64,000 bases of DNA from Acidimicrobiales bacterium (GTDB lineage: Bacteria; Actinomycetota; Acidimicrobiia; Acidimicrobiales; UBA8190). How positions within the stretch are numbered: the first letter of the stretch is position 1; each line of letters opens with the position of its first letter. The notes beneath the pieces were generated by a model that did no database searches, was not told where the DNA came from, and saw only the letters and a program-made list of their open reading frames with translations. Location of the stretch: assembly GCA_035531755.1 (NCBI GenBank), contig DATKSK010000068.1:1-64000 (forward strand), written 5' to 3'. Below are positions 25,771 to 33,918 of the stretch, in pieces. Made by a program: the position numbers and the translations under genes.

Positions 25771-26691
25771 GTGAAGGATGAGCGACGAGGCAACAGGACC
25801 GCCGGAGCGCCGCTCCGGGTTGCGTCGATCGCAGTGTTGGCGGCGGTGATCGCCGGTTGTTCGTCCACGACTACCCACAGGCCCTCGGTCAAGCACACGA
25901 AGTCCTCGGTGCCGACGGTCACGGGCGTGGCACCGACTTCGGGTCCGACGTCGGGGGACGACGACGTCACCATCACCGGCACCGGCTTCACCGGGGCCAC
26001 CACGGTGACCTTCGGCACCGTGGCCGCCACCCGCTTCACCGTGGTGTCCGACACCAAGATGACCGCCGTCTCACCGGCACAGGCCGCCGGCACCCGGGAC
26101 ATCCTCGTGTCCACGACCGCGGGGACCAGCACGCCGACGGCGGTCGATCAGTTCACCTACAGGGCGCCGCTCCCGACGGTCACGGGCGTGGCGCCGGCCT
26201 CGGGCCCGGCGTCGGGGGGCACCACCGTCACCATCACCGGCGCCGGCTTCACCGGGACCACCAGGGTGGTCTTCGGCACCGTGGCCGCCACCAGCTTCAC
26301 CGTGGTGTCCGACACCAGGGTCACCGCCGTCTCACCGGCACAGGCCGCCGGCATACGCAACATCGTCCTCTCCACGGCGGTGGGGACCAGCGCGCTCACG
26401 GCCGCCGACCATTTCACCTGCAGGGCGCCGCTCCCGACGGTCACCGGCGTGGCACCGGCCTCGGGCCCGGCGTCGGGGGGCACCACCGTCACCATCACCG
26501 GCACCGGCTTCACCGGGGCCACCAGGGTGGTCTTCGGCACCGTGGCCGCCACCAGCTTCACCGTGGTGTCCGACACCAGGATCACCGCCGTCTCACCGGC
26601 ACAGGCCGCCAGCACACGCAACATCGTCGTCTCCACGGCGGTGGGGTCCAGCGCGCTCACGGCTGTCGATCATTTCGCCTACGGGCCGTAA
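25771..26691 (+). CDS. Lipoprotein with three IPT/TIG repeats
   Basis: This 306-residue protein starts at GTG and has a lipoprotein signal: a hydrophobic run, then VIAGCSS, where Cys is the lipidation site. Three tandem IPT/TIG immunoglobulin-like domains follow, each 87 residues. Each opens with PTVTGVAP and contains TITGTGFTG, VTFGTVAAT or VVFGTVAAT, and SPAQAA. Such domains serve as adhesive or structural surface modules. The second and third copies are almost identical even at DNA level, so the array probably expands and contracts by recombination. The first copy is more diverged. No catalytic domain is attached. Confidence 0.88.
   Translation: MKDERRGNRTAGAPLRVASIAVLAAVIAGCSSTTTHRPSVKHTKSSVPTVTGVAPTSGPTSGDDDVTITGTGFTGATTVTFGTVAATRFTVVSDTKMTAVSPAQAAGTRDILVSTTAGTSTPTAVDQFTYRAPLPTVTGVAPASGPASGGTTVTITGAGFTGTTRVVFGTVAATSFTVVSDTRVTAVSPAQAAGIRNIVLSTAVGTSALTAADHFTCRAPLPTVTGVAPASGPASGGTTVTITGTGFTGATRVVFGTVAATSFTVVSDTRITAVSPAQAASTRNIVVSTAVGSSALTAVDHFAYGP
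25912..26691. repeat. Three 261-bp tandem repeats (IPT domains)
   Basis: The period is 261 bases (87 codons): the anchor CCGACGGTCAC occurs at 25912, 26173 and 26434. Units two and three differ at only a few positions over most of their length, which points to recent duplication. Assembly from short reads could have collapsed or expanded the array. Confidence 0.85.
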
Positions 26692-26880
26692 GACGCTGAT
26701 CCTGCGGTCCTCCGAGCAACGAGCCCGGTCGACGACCCGTCGGGGCCCTCGTGTTCCGGCTGGCGGGGTTCACCTTGTCCGCGCTCGACGAGGCCGCCGG
26801 GACGAACCCCGGGTTCACGTATCCGACGACGCCCACATCGGCGCGGACCAGCCCACGACGACGAGCTCAGGGACAGGTGC

Positions 26881-26912
26881 AATGACGTCGGCACGATTCG
26901 GGTGACGTCATT
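26881..26912. promoter_or_regulatory. 9+9 inverted repeat upstream of small gene
   Basis: AATGACGTC at 26881-26889 is repeated inverted as GACGTCATT at 26904-26912, with a 14-base spacer. The perfect 9-base arms lie 36 bases before the ATG at 26948, a normal operator position. The stretch from 26692 to 26880 shows no other clear structure. Confidence 0.5.
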
Positions 26913-26947
26913 AGCCTCTCGCGGGGATGCGTGGAGGTGACAGAAGG

Positions 26948-27259
26948 ATGGTGCCGGACATGGCTGGAGCCAAGAGGAAGGCCGTCAGAATCGTCGACCG
27001 GACCACCGTCAAGGAGGTGGGAGACAGGTTCGAGATCGAATGGCAGCTGAGCGCGACACCCGACCTCGAGTGGGCTGAGGTCTTTCAGTTGGCCACCCCG
27101 TCAGACCGCCAGGGCTCTCTCGATTGGGTCAAGGGTGGTGGCCCTGATGTGATGGGCGCTGTCGTTCGATGGTTCGTCCCCAGTGGGGAGATCGAGGGTG
27201 CCGAGGCCGAAGTGCAGCACCGTCTGTCGGTGGCGAACCAGAGGTTGGGATTGGAGTAA
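26948..27259 (+). CDS. Small hypothetical protein
   Basis: This 103-residue protein reads MVPDMAGAKRKAVRIVDR, then strands and helices such as FEIEWQLSATPDLEWAEVF and GAVVRWFVPSGEIEGAEAEV. The composition is balanced and acidic, as expected of a folded soluble domain. I do not recognise the family. Three in-frame ATGs are possible (26927, 26948, 26960); 26948 has GGAGG ten bases upstream. A perfect inverted repeat upstream suggests regulated expression. It converges with the Dyp peroxidase gene. Confidence 0.6.
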   Translation: MVPDMAGAKRKAVRIVDRTTVKEVGDRFEIEWQLSATPDLEWAEVFQLATPSDRQGSLDWVKGGGPDVMGAVVRWFVPSGEIEGAEAEVQHRLSVANQRLGLE

Positions 27260-27366
27260 GAAGTCCAGGGTCGGGTGTGCGCCCCGACGTGGAGCATCGA
27301 TCACCACGTGGACGCAGCCAGCGGCCGGCGCTGTTCTCCCGGCACGCTCCCCGACCACCGGACCGT

Positions 27367-28272
27367 TCAGGCTGTTGCCCGGCAGATGCCTGCCAGTACC
27401 TGCAGCGACGGGGCGAAGTACAGCCCCGCCCCGTCGGGCCGACTGAACTCGGTGAGCCGATCGTGAAGGCCGTCGCCGGTAGCGCCGAACATGGCGGCCA
27501 GCATCTTCGTGAACCGGCTGGGCTCTGCACTGAAGGCCGTGAAGTAGAGCCCCTGGGACGCCACATCGCCGAGGGGAGTGCTCCGGCGGTAGATCTCGAG
27601 CTCTTCGCCATCCTCCTCGATCACCACCCGACGGATGTGGGCGGTCGGAGGCTTCGACTCGCCGAGGTCGATGCTCAGGTCCTTGGTCCGCCCGAAGACG
27701 GCCTCCTGCTCGGGCACGGGCAGCGCCGAGAAGGCGCCCAGGTCATGCACCCAACGCATGGCGATCACGTAGCTCCCACCGGCGCCCACATCGCCGTCGG
27801 GTACCAGGGCCACCCCGGGTGCCTCCTCCACGGTCGGGTTCTCGGTGCCGTCGATGAAGCCGGTCATGTCGCGGCTGTCGCGGTAGACGAACGCAGGTTG
27901 CTGCCGCACCAACTGGGCCACCGGTGCCAGGGTGGCCGCCGCCAGGCGGGCGCCGTCGAGGACGACGTCAGGCCCGGTGCCGTGGAGCCAGATCCACACG
28001 TCGCGCTGCGCGCTCGGCACGGCCCCGCCCACGCCCTCGACGGGCTGGAACGGCGCCAGCTGTACGGGCACGGCGTCGGGGGCGAGGCGGCCGAGCGCCG
28101 TGGCCCCGAAGCCGATCACCAGGTTCAGTCCGCCCGCGGTGACCTGCGGCTCCCGCAAGGCGCCGAGTGCCGCCCGGATCTCGGGGAGTAGGACACCTGG
28201 CCGGAGATCGAGCTCCAGGTAGTGGTGCGAGCGGGTGCCCTGGGCGAAGATGCCTGGCTGCGCATACGTCAC
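27367..28272 (-). CDS. Dyp-type heme peroxidase
   Basis: This protein of about 301 residues is a dye-decolorizing peroxidase. It has the GXXDG motif as GFIDGTENP (the Asp is catalytic), the likely proximal heme histidine in TAHIRRV, and the C-terminal GLYFTAFSAEPSRFTKML pattern. Length fits the class that lacks a Tat signal, so it acts in the cytoplasm or in an encapsulin; no encapsulin gene is in the window. GTG at 28272 behind AGAGGAGG is preferred to an upstream start. It would remove peroxide or oxidise unknown aromatic substrates. Confidence 0.92.
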   Translation of the reverse strand: MTYAQPGIFAQGTRSHHYLELDLRPGVLLPEIRAALGALREPQVTAGGLNLVIGFGATALGRLAPDAVPVQLAPFQPVEGVGGAVPSAQRDVWIWLHGTGPDVVLDGARLAAATLAPVAQLVRQQPAFVYRDSRDMTGFIDGTENPTVEEAPGVALVPDGDVGAGGSYVIAMRWVHDLGAFSALPVPEQEAVFGRTKDLSIDLGESKPPTAHIRRVVIEEDGEELEIYRRSTPLGDVASQGLYFTAFSAEPSRFTKMLAAMFGATGDGLHDRLTEFSRPDGAGLYFAPSLQVLAGICRATA

Positions 28273-28340
28273 AGGGCTGCGGCCTCCTCTGGCAAACCGC
28301 CGCCGACGACGGCCGGGGTGGATGCCTGACGGTAACAGCA

Positions 28341-28493
28341 ACCTCACATGCAGCCAGGGGCCACGCCATCGCCGCCCTGGTCACCCACGGCATCCTCCGC
28401 GAGCTACCGCCCAGAGCGGGCGGCCGCGGCCGCCCCGCCACGTGGTTTGCGGCCCACCCGCTCATCGACCTGGTCAGTCGCTGGGCCCGATAG
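28341..28493 (+). pseudogene. C-terminal scrap of a winged-helix/plasmid-type protein
   Basis: A 50-residue stretch reads HAIAALVTHGILRELPP, then GGRGRPATWFAAHPLI, ending SRWAR at a TAG. This helix plus GRGRP-x-x-W-x-x-HP ending is typical of C-termini of phage/plasmid helicase-primase (DUF3987-like) or winged-helix proteins. No matching N-terminal part exists upstream, where the Dyp gene begins on the other strand. Probably a remnant left by a mobile element. Confidence 0.35.
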
Positions 28494-28574
28494 CCGGGAC
28501 CAGGCGCGGATCGGCCGTTCACCGCCCGTTCTCCCGCTCGTCGGCCCCGTCCGGTCTGGCGAGACGGAAGCTCG

Positions 28575-29390
28575 TCACTCGACGTCCGCGAGAGGCAGTG
28601 ACTCGACGTCGACGCGCCCGACGGCGTGCACCGCCCCGCGATCGTCGACGACGACGGCGCCACAGCCGGCGTCCTCGACGAACGCCGTCCCCTGCGCTCC
28701 CGCCGCGCACAGCCCGGTGGCCAGCGCATCGGCCAGATCGAGCTGCGCGCCCACCACCGTGGCCGACCGCCAGCGCGCCCGGGACCGCCTGGTGAACGGG
28801 TCGACGATGTGCGCCCCGCGTTCGTAGGTGCCCGAGGTCGCCACCGCCCCCGGTGACGTCACCACGCACACCAGCCGGCGGCGGTCGTCCGGATCCGTGA
28901 TGCCGATCCGCCACGGCTCGCCGGGCGCCGGCTCCCCCACGGTGCCGATGTCGCCGCCGGCGTTGACCATGGCACCGGCCACTCCCGCGGCGACCAGCAC
29001 GTCGAGCGCCCGCGATGCGGCCCACCCTTTGACGAGCCCGGTCGGGTCCAGCCCACCCGGCATCGCCCACGGGTCGAACCATCCCTTGGTAAGCCGGCGC
29101 GCCTCGGCGCACCGCGCCAGCACGTCGCCCACCTCGGCCGGAGCCTCGGCCGGGGTGATCTCACCCCGGCACAGCCGGCTCATCGGGCTGTGGGGCTTCC
29201 ACAGGCTGAACACGGCGTCGGCGCGCTGGAGGACGACGCACGCCCGGCGCATCGCCAACCGGGCCTCCGACACCGGGAGCCCGCCGGGGCGGACGTCGAA
29301 CGACGCCACCGTGCCCATGACGTGCTCGTCGTGCCGGAGGACCGCAACCGCCGACTCGGGGACCTCGGTGGTGACGGCGGGTGCCCTCAC
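28575..29390 (-). CDS. ApbE-like FAD:protein FMN transferase
   Basis: This 271-residue protein attaches FMN covalently to a threonine on exported flavoproteins. Family marks are VMGTVASFDV near the start, GLDPTGLVKGWA, NAGGDIGTVG, and HIVDPFTRR near the metal site. It is a little shorter than most ApbE proteins and has no evident lipoprotein signal, so it may act in the cytoplasm or need another partner for export. Its GTG start overlaps the stop of the FMN-binding protein gene by four bases (GTGA). That pairing of enzyme and substrate strongly supports the assignment. Confidence 0.93.
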   Translation of the reverse strand: MRAPAVTTEVPESAVAVLRHDEHVMGTVASFDVRPGGLPVSEARLAMRRACVVLQRADAVFSLWKPHSPMSRLCRGEITPAEAPAEVGDVLARCAEARRLTKGWFDPWAMPGGLDPTGLVKGWAASRALDVLVAAGVAGAMVNAGGDIGTVGEPAPGEPWRIGITDPDDRRRLVCVVTSPGAVATSGTYERGAHIVDPFTRRSRARWRSATVVGAQLDLADALATGLCAAGAQGTAFVEDAGCGAVVVDDRGAVHAVGRVDVESLPLADVE

Positions 29391-30049
29391 GTGAAGCCGA
29401 GGGCGGTGAGCGCGCTCTGCAGGGACGTCCGGAACGCCTGGCTGGTGTAGGTGGCCCCCGACACCCCCTGCACGTTGGCGCTCTGGGCGGAGAGCGCCTG
29501 GCTGCGCAGGGCCGGCAGCGCCGAGTTGTCGATCTGCTGCGAGCGCGAGTCCGAGCTCTGCACCTGGGTGGTGACGTTCGTGAGGTGGCCGCCCGACACG
29601 GTGGCGGTGACCTGCAGGGAGCCGAAGCGGTATTGCGTCACGGTCCCGCTGGCGGTGCCGCTCGGTGCGGTCGTGGGCGGCGCCGTCGTGGTGGGGGGCG
29701 GGACGGTGGGCGCCACCGTGACCGTCGGGGGCGGCGTCACGCCGACGGTGGGCGCCGTCGCCGTGCGGGGCGCGGCGGCCGGGGACGCTGCCGCCGTGGT
29801 GGGTGCGCCCGGTGCAGCCGCGGCGATCGTCGTCGTAGGCGCCGTCGTCGTCGACGACGGCGCCGGTGGGGCGGACCCGGCGGCCGGCGGCGCGCCCGTC
29901 GTCGACACGCCGCCGTTGGTCGACGACCCGCCCACCGAATGCGTCCCGGGCGAGTTGAACGTGGCCGCCCCCGACGACGGGTGCGGGTGGAAGGCGACGA
30001 TCCCCACCACGCCGGCCAGGGTCGCTCCGATGACGAATGGCGCGCGCAC
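29387..30049 (-). CDS. FMN-binding domain protein (ApbE substrate)
   Basis: This 220-residue protein has an N-terminal membrane anchor (MRAPFVIGATLAGVVGIVAF), a long Thr/Pro/Ala-rich stalk (about 35-130), and a C-terminal FMN_bind domain. The flavinylation site is SGATYTS (the second Thr or adjacent Ser is modified by ApbE in known cases). It would sit on the outer face of the membrane carrying covalent FMN. GTG at 30049 is preceded by GGGGGAG. It lies between the ferric-reductase-like gene (10 bases upstream) and apbE (overlapping), forming a compact extracytoplasmic electron-transfer operon. Confidence 0.92.
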   Translation of the reverse strand: MRAPFVIGATLAGVVGIVAFHPHPSSGAATFNSPGTHSVGGSSTNGGVSTTGAPPAAGSAPPAPSSTTTAPTTTIAAAAPGAPTTAAASPAAAPRTATAPTVGVTPPPTVTVAPTVPPPTTTAPPTTAPSGTASGTVTQYRFGSLQVTATVSGGHLTNVTTQVQSSDSRSQQIDNSALPALRSQALSAQSANVQGVSGATYTSQAFRTSLQSALTALGFT

Positions 30050-30059
30050 TACTCCCCCC

Positions 30060-31529
30060 TCACGTGACGAAGTCCTCGACGTGGATGCGGTCCCGGTCGA
30101 CCCCGAGGGCCCGCGAGGCCTTCACGACCTGGCGGGTGAAGCCGTGCGGGCCGCACACGAAGACGTCGCGGTGCTCGAGGTCGGGCACCATGCGCTCGAG
30201 CGTGGGGGCGTCGAACTTCACGTCGGAGCGCGAGCCGACGAGGGCCCAGAAGTGGCCGCGACGCGACTCCAGCAGCGCCTTCATCTCCCGGGCGAGCACG
30301 ACGTCGTGGTGGTTGGAGGCGCGCAGCAGGGCCACCACGTCGACGCCGGTGGGGAGGTCCTCGACGAGCGCCCGCAGCGGGGTGACGCCCACGCCCGCCC
30401 CGACCAGCGCCACGCGGTCCGACGAGCGGGCGTGCTTCGTGAACGTACCGTAGGGGCCTTCGATGGCCACCAGGGTCCCGGGCCGGATGCGCGGCAGGTC
30501 GGCGGAGTGGTCGCCGAGGGCCTTCACGGTGATGCGCAGGTGCGGCGGCTGGGGCATGGCCGACAGCGAGTAGGGGTGCGCCTGCCACCACAGCCCCCGG
30601 CGCAGGAAACGCCACTGCAGGAACTGCCCGCCGTCCACCTGGAGGCGCTCGACGTGCCTGCCCTGCACGACGACGGAGATGACGCCGGGTCCCTCGTCGT
30701 AGACGTCGACGACCCGGAGCCGGTGCTGCAGGGTGCGCCACACGGGGACGAGGAGGCGGTAGAAGGCGACGGCCCCGAGGGTGGCGGCCCACGCCCCGGT
30801 CCACCACCAGCGCGCCGCCGGATGGCCGGTGAAGTCGGCCCCGACGGTGACCTCGTGGGCGAAGGACAGCGCCAGCCCCAGGTAGAAGTAGAGGTGCAGC
30901 GCCCACCATGTCTCGTACTTCAGGTGCCGGCGGGCCACGCGCCACGACGTGACCATGGCCAGGACGAGCAGGGCGAACCCGGCCACCGCGGCCAGCATGT
31001 TGGGGAGCCCGTCGATCAGGAGCCAGAGCTGGCGCCAGACCCCGGTCGAGGCGGCCTGGGCGTAGCCGAGCGTGGTGGTGACCACGTGGGCGACGATGAG
31101 CGACATGGGCCAGGGTGCCAGCCGTCGGTGCCAGCGCAGCAGGCGGTCCTGGCCGAGCGCCCGTTCCAGGGGGGCGAGGCGCGACACCAGGACCACCATG
31201 ACGAGCAGCAGGTAGGCGCCGACCAGGCCGGTCACCCGGCCCACGGCGTTGAGGTACCCGCCGGGGAGGGCCAGGGTCGCCCGGTGCACGTCGGAGACGG
31301 CCAGGGCGACGCTCAGCCCGAGCCCGGTGCCCAGGACGAACAGGACCCGGTCGGCGGCGGCCTTGCGCCCCCGGCGCACCCGGGTGGCCACCTGGGCGGA
31401 CTGCGTCCGGGGCGTGATGCCTGTCACCGGGACGGGCACCGGCGCCCGTCGGTCCTCGGGCGACGTGCCGGGGGCGGGCGGTGGGCGATGCCGCGCCACG
31501 GCCGGATCGTCTACGACTTCGTCGGGCAT
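30060..31529 (-). CDS. Ferric reductase-like transmembrane flavoprotein (NOX/FRE type)
   Basis: This 489-residue protein combines a six-helix ferric-reductase transmembrane domain (about 60-260) with a cytoplasmic FNR-like module. Heme-ligand candidates are the histidines in WHRRLAPWPMSLIVAHVV and WALHLYFYLGLALSFAHEV. FAD binding is shown by HPYSLSAMP, and NAD(P)H binding by GAGVGVTPLRA and FVCGPHGF. It would move electrons from NAD(P)H across the membrane, most simply to the FMN carried by the next gene's product. ATG at 31529. Operon: reductase, FMN-binding protein, ApbE. Confidence 0.93.
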   Translation of the reverse strand: MPDEVVDDPAVARHRPPPAPGTSPEDRRAPVPVPVTGITPRTQSAQVATRVRRGRKAAADRVLFVLGTGLGLSVALAVSDVHRATLALPGGYLNAVGRVTGLVGAYLLLVMVVLVSRLAPLERALGQDRLLRWHRRLAPWPMSLIVAHVVTTTLGYAQAASTGVWRQLWLLIDGLPNMLAAVAGFALLVLAMVTSWRVARRHLKYETWWALHLYFYLGLALSFAHEVTVGADFTGHPAARWWWTGAWAATLGAVAFYRLLVPVWRTLQHRLRVVDVYDEGPGVISVVVQGRHVERLQVDGGQFLQWRFLRRGLWWQAHPYSLSAMPQPPHLRITVKALGDHSADLPRIRPGTLVAIEGPYGTFTKHARSSDRVALVGAGVGVTPLRALVEDLPTGVDVVALLRASNHHDVVLAREMKALLESRRGHFWALVGSRSDVKFDAPTLERMVPDLEHRDVFVCGPHGFTRQVVKASRALGVDRDRIHVEDFVT

Positions 31530-31966
31530 GTCAGGACGTCATGACCTTCATTCGCGAACGTGTCGTCGGGCGCATCGAAGTGGGACGAGCTGTCCGAGGA
31601 GGGCGCCGCCATGGCCCGCCGCACTGCGGGCTGTCGGACGCTGCACCGCCGCGTGATGTCCGGGCGATCCGTCGGGAGTGACTCGATGTCGTGGCGACCT
31701 TAGACCGGCATCTGCCGCGAGGGAAGTCATCGCGATTCATGGGCCACTAGCAGCACATCGGCAACGCGAGCACCGCAGGCGACCGCCACTCCGCCGGAAT
31801 TCCTGAGCCTTCCCGGGCGGAATCGCCAGCTCCCACCTTCACAGAAAGCGACGCGTTGTGGTCGCGCTCTCGCGCAGGAGGGTCAACAGACGCGTCGACG
31901 ATGGGGACGGTGATGGCGACGAGAAGTCATGGCCGACACCGATGTCGGGGACGGTGGTCGCCGACG
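31530..31966. other. Intergenic region, no gene seen
   Basis: This gap of about 440 bases lies upstream of the ferric-reductase operon and after the stop of the leftward SthA-like gene. No coding pattern is convincing. Near the reductase start, CATGTCAGGACGTCATGACC (31526-31545) is an imperfect palindrome that could be an operator. Confidence 0.5.
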
Positions 31967-33391
31967 TCAGGCCGGGCCCTGCTGCGCGCCTTGCGACCGC
32001 GCCATCCGCTGCAGGCAGTCGTACGCCGCGTACTTGTACGCGTCGCTCATGGTCGGCACGTCGAAGGTGGCGTGGATGAAATAGTCGATCGTCCCGCCGA
32101 AGTGCAGGACGGCCTGGCCCTGGTGCACCAGCTCGGTGGCCCCCTCACCGACGATGTGCACCCCCAGCAACCGCCGGTCGTCGCAGTCCACCACGAGCTT
32201 CACCAATCCCTCGGTGGTCCCGGCGATGGCGGCGCGGCTGTTGTCGGCGAAATACGAGACGCCGACCGCGTAGTTGCGCCCCTCGACCTTGGCCTCGACC
32301 TCGGTGATGCCGACGAGGGCGCACTCGGGGATGGAGTAGACGCCGAAGGGGGTGAGCGGGTCGACCGTCTGCTTGAAGGGGATGTCCAGCGCGTAACAGG
32401 CCGCCACCCGGCCCTGCTCCATGGAGGCCGACGCCAGTGCGGGTGGCCCGATGACGTCCCCGGCCGCGTAGACCCCGGGAGCGCTCGTCCGGAAGTGGTC
32501 GTCGACGGCGATCCGCCCCCGGTCGTCGGTGTCCACCCCGGCGGCGCTGAGCCCCAGCTCCTCGGTGTTCCCCACCCGGCCGGCGGCGAAGATGACCTTT
32601 TCGGGCCGCAGGACGGCGCCGCCGTCGGTGTGCAGCGCCAACCCCCCGGCGTCAAGGGCCACCCCGGCCACCGCGGTGCGGGCGAGCACCGTCATCCCCG
32701 AGGACCGGAAGGACTCCGCCACCAGCGCCGAGCACTCGGAATCGAGGAAGGGCAGCAGCTGCGCCCCGCGGTCGACCAGGGTCACCTCGGCGCCGAGCGC
32801 CATGAAGATCGACGCGTACTCGCACGCCACCGCCCCGCCCCCCACCACGACCAGGCTGCGCATGGGCCGGTCGAGCTCCCGGGCCGTCTCGGAGTCGAGC
32901 ACGTCGGGGTCGTCGAACGGGACCCCCGGGGGATGGAAGGGGTGTGACCCGGTGGCGATCAGCACGACAGAGCCCGCCAGCGTGCGAGCCGCAGAGCCGT
33001 CCGCCGGCACGACGGTGACGGTGCGGTCCGGGCCGAGCCGGGCCGTGCCGGTGACCAACTCGACGTGATGACGCGCCAGGTTGGCGCGCACGGCGTCGCT
33101 CATCGACGCGGCCACGTCGACGGCCCGGGCGCGCAGCAACTCGATGACGGCCTGGGGATGGAGGTCGATGCCCGCCCCGTAGACGTGGCGGCGCTTGAAG
33201 CCCGTCAGGTAGAGGGCGGCCTCCCGCATGGCCTTGGTGGTGAGCGCGCTGGCGGCCATGGCCCCACCGAGCGCCGGGGCCGCCTCGACCACGGCGACGC
33301 GCTTGTCGAAGTAGGCGGCCTGGGCGGCAGCCTTCTCCCCCGCCGGTCCGGCGCCGACCACCACCATGTCGAAACGATCAGGCATCTCCAC
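31967..33391 (-). CDS. SthA-like NAD(P)+ transhydrogenase / dihydrolipoamide dehydrogenase family flavoprotein
   Basis: This 474-residue pyridine nucleotide-disulfide oxidoreductase has FAD binding as VVVGAGPAGEKAA, NAD(P) binding as VVVGGGAVACEYASIF, the second FAD contact GVYAAGDVIG, and a dimerisation domain. The redox-active CxxxxC pair is absent: the place is occupied by GGAMAASALTTKAM. This lack is characteristic of soluble transhydrogenase (SthA), which swaps reducing equivalents between NAD(H) and NADP(H). The usual C-terminal catalytic His-Glu of lipoamide dehydrogenases is also not evident. Start is GTG 33391 or ATG 33385. A weak DosR-like element lies 41-57 bases upstream. Confidence 0.88.
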   Translation of the reverse strand: MEMPDRFDMVVVGAGPAGEKAAAQAAYFDKRVAVVEAAPALGGAMAASALTTKAMREAALYLTGFKRRHVYGAGIDLHPQAVIELLRARAVDVAASMSDAVRANLARHHVELVTGTARLGPDRTVTVVPADGSAARTLAGSVVLIATGSHPFHPPGVPFDDPDVLDSETARELDRPMRSLVVVGGGAVACEYASIFMALGAEVTLVDRGAQLLPFLDSECSALVAESFRSSGMTVLARTAVAGVALDAGGLALHTDGGAVLRPEKVIFAAGRVGNTEELGLSAAGVDTDDRGRIAVDDHFRTSAPGVYAAGDVIGPPALASASMEQGRVAACYALDIPFKQTVDPLTPFGVYSIPECALVGITEVEAKVEGRNYAVGVSYFADNSRAAIAGTTEGLVKLVVDCDDRRLLGVHIVGEGATELVHQGQAVLHFGGTIDYFIHATFDVPTMSDAYKYAAYDCLQRMARSQGAQQGPA

Positions 33392-33438
33392 CGCCCGCTG
33401 CGTGGCGGCCGGCGCGCACCAGCGGCATGTCGTAGGGC

Positions 33439-33759
33439 TCAGGTCCCCGGCGGTCGGTACGTGGTCCTCTTGGCGGCGGCCGCGTCGAGCTCGGCCGCCG
33501 TGAGGAGCACCACCGTCCGTGCCGTGGCCCCGCCGCCGGCGCTCACGGCCAGCGAGGCGGCCGCGGCGGCGGCGTTGTCGGGCATGTCGGCGATCACGTA
33601 GACGTCACTGCCACCGAAGGCGAAGTGGAAGGACTCGACCGTTCCCCCGAGGCCCTCGATGAGCGCCGTGGCGGCCGCCACACGGCTCGAACCCCCCTCC
33701 GCCTTCAGCCCCTTCACACCGTCGAGGGTGTAGTTCACTTCGAGCAGGTATTTCGGCAT
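33439..33759 (-). CDS. GYD domain protein
   Basis: This 106-residue protein matches the GYD/DUF-type dimeric alpha-beta barrel family: MPKYLLEVNYTLDGVKGL at the start, then GGTVESFHFAFGGSDVYVIADMP (about residues 41-63). The family is small, soluble and without an assigned reaction. GGAGGGG a few bases upstream fixes the ATG at 33759. It precedes the SthA-like gene in the same direction with about 48 bases between, so the two are probably an operon. Confidence 0.88.
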   Translation of the reverse strand: MPKYLLEVNYTLDGVKGLKAEGGSSRVAAATALIEGLGGTVESFHFAFGGSDVYVIADMPDNAAAAAASLAVSAGGGATARTVVLLTAAELDAAAAKRTTYRPPGT

Positions 33760-33861
33760 GAGACCCCTCCGTTCCTCGCCCGCCGGCACCGTCGGGTACC
33801 CGCCGGCGCCCCACCATATGCGGGACGCCGCCCGACCCACGCCGGCCGCACCGTCGCCGAT

Positions 33862-33915
<54 letters not shown>

Positions 33916-33918
33916 ACG

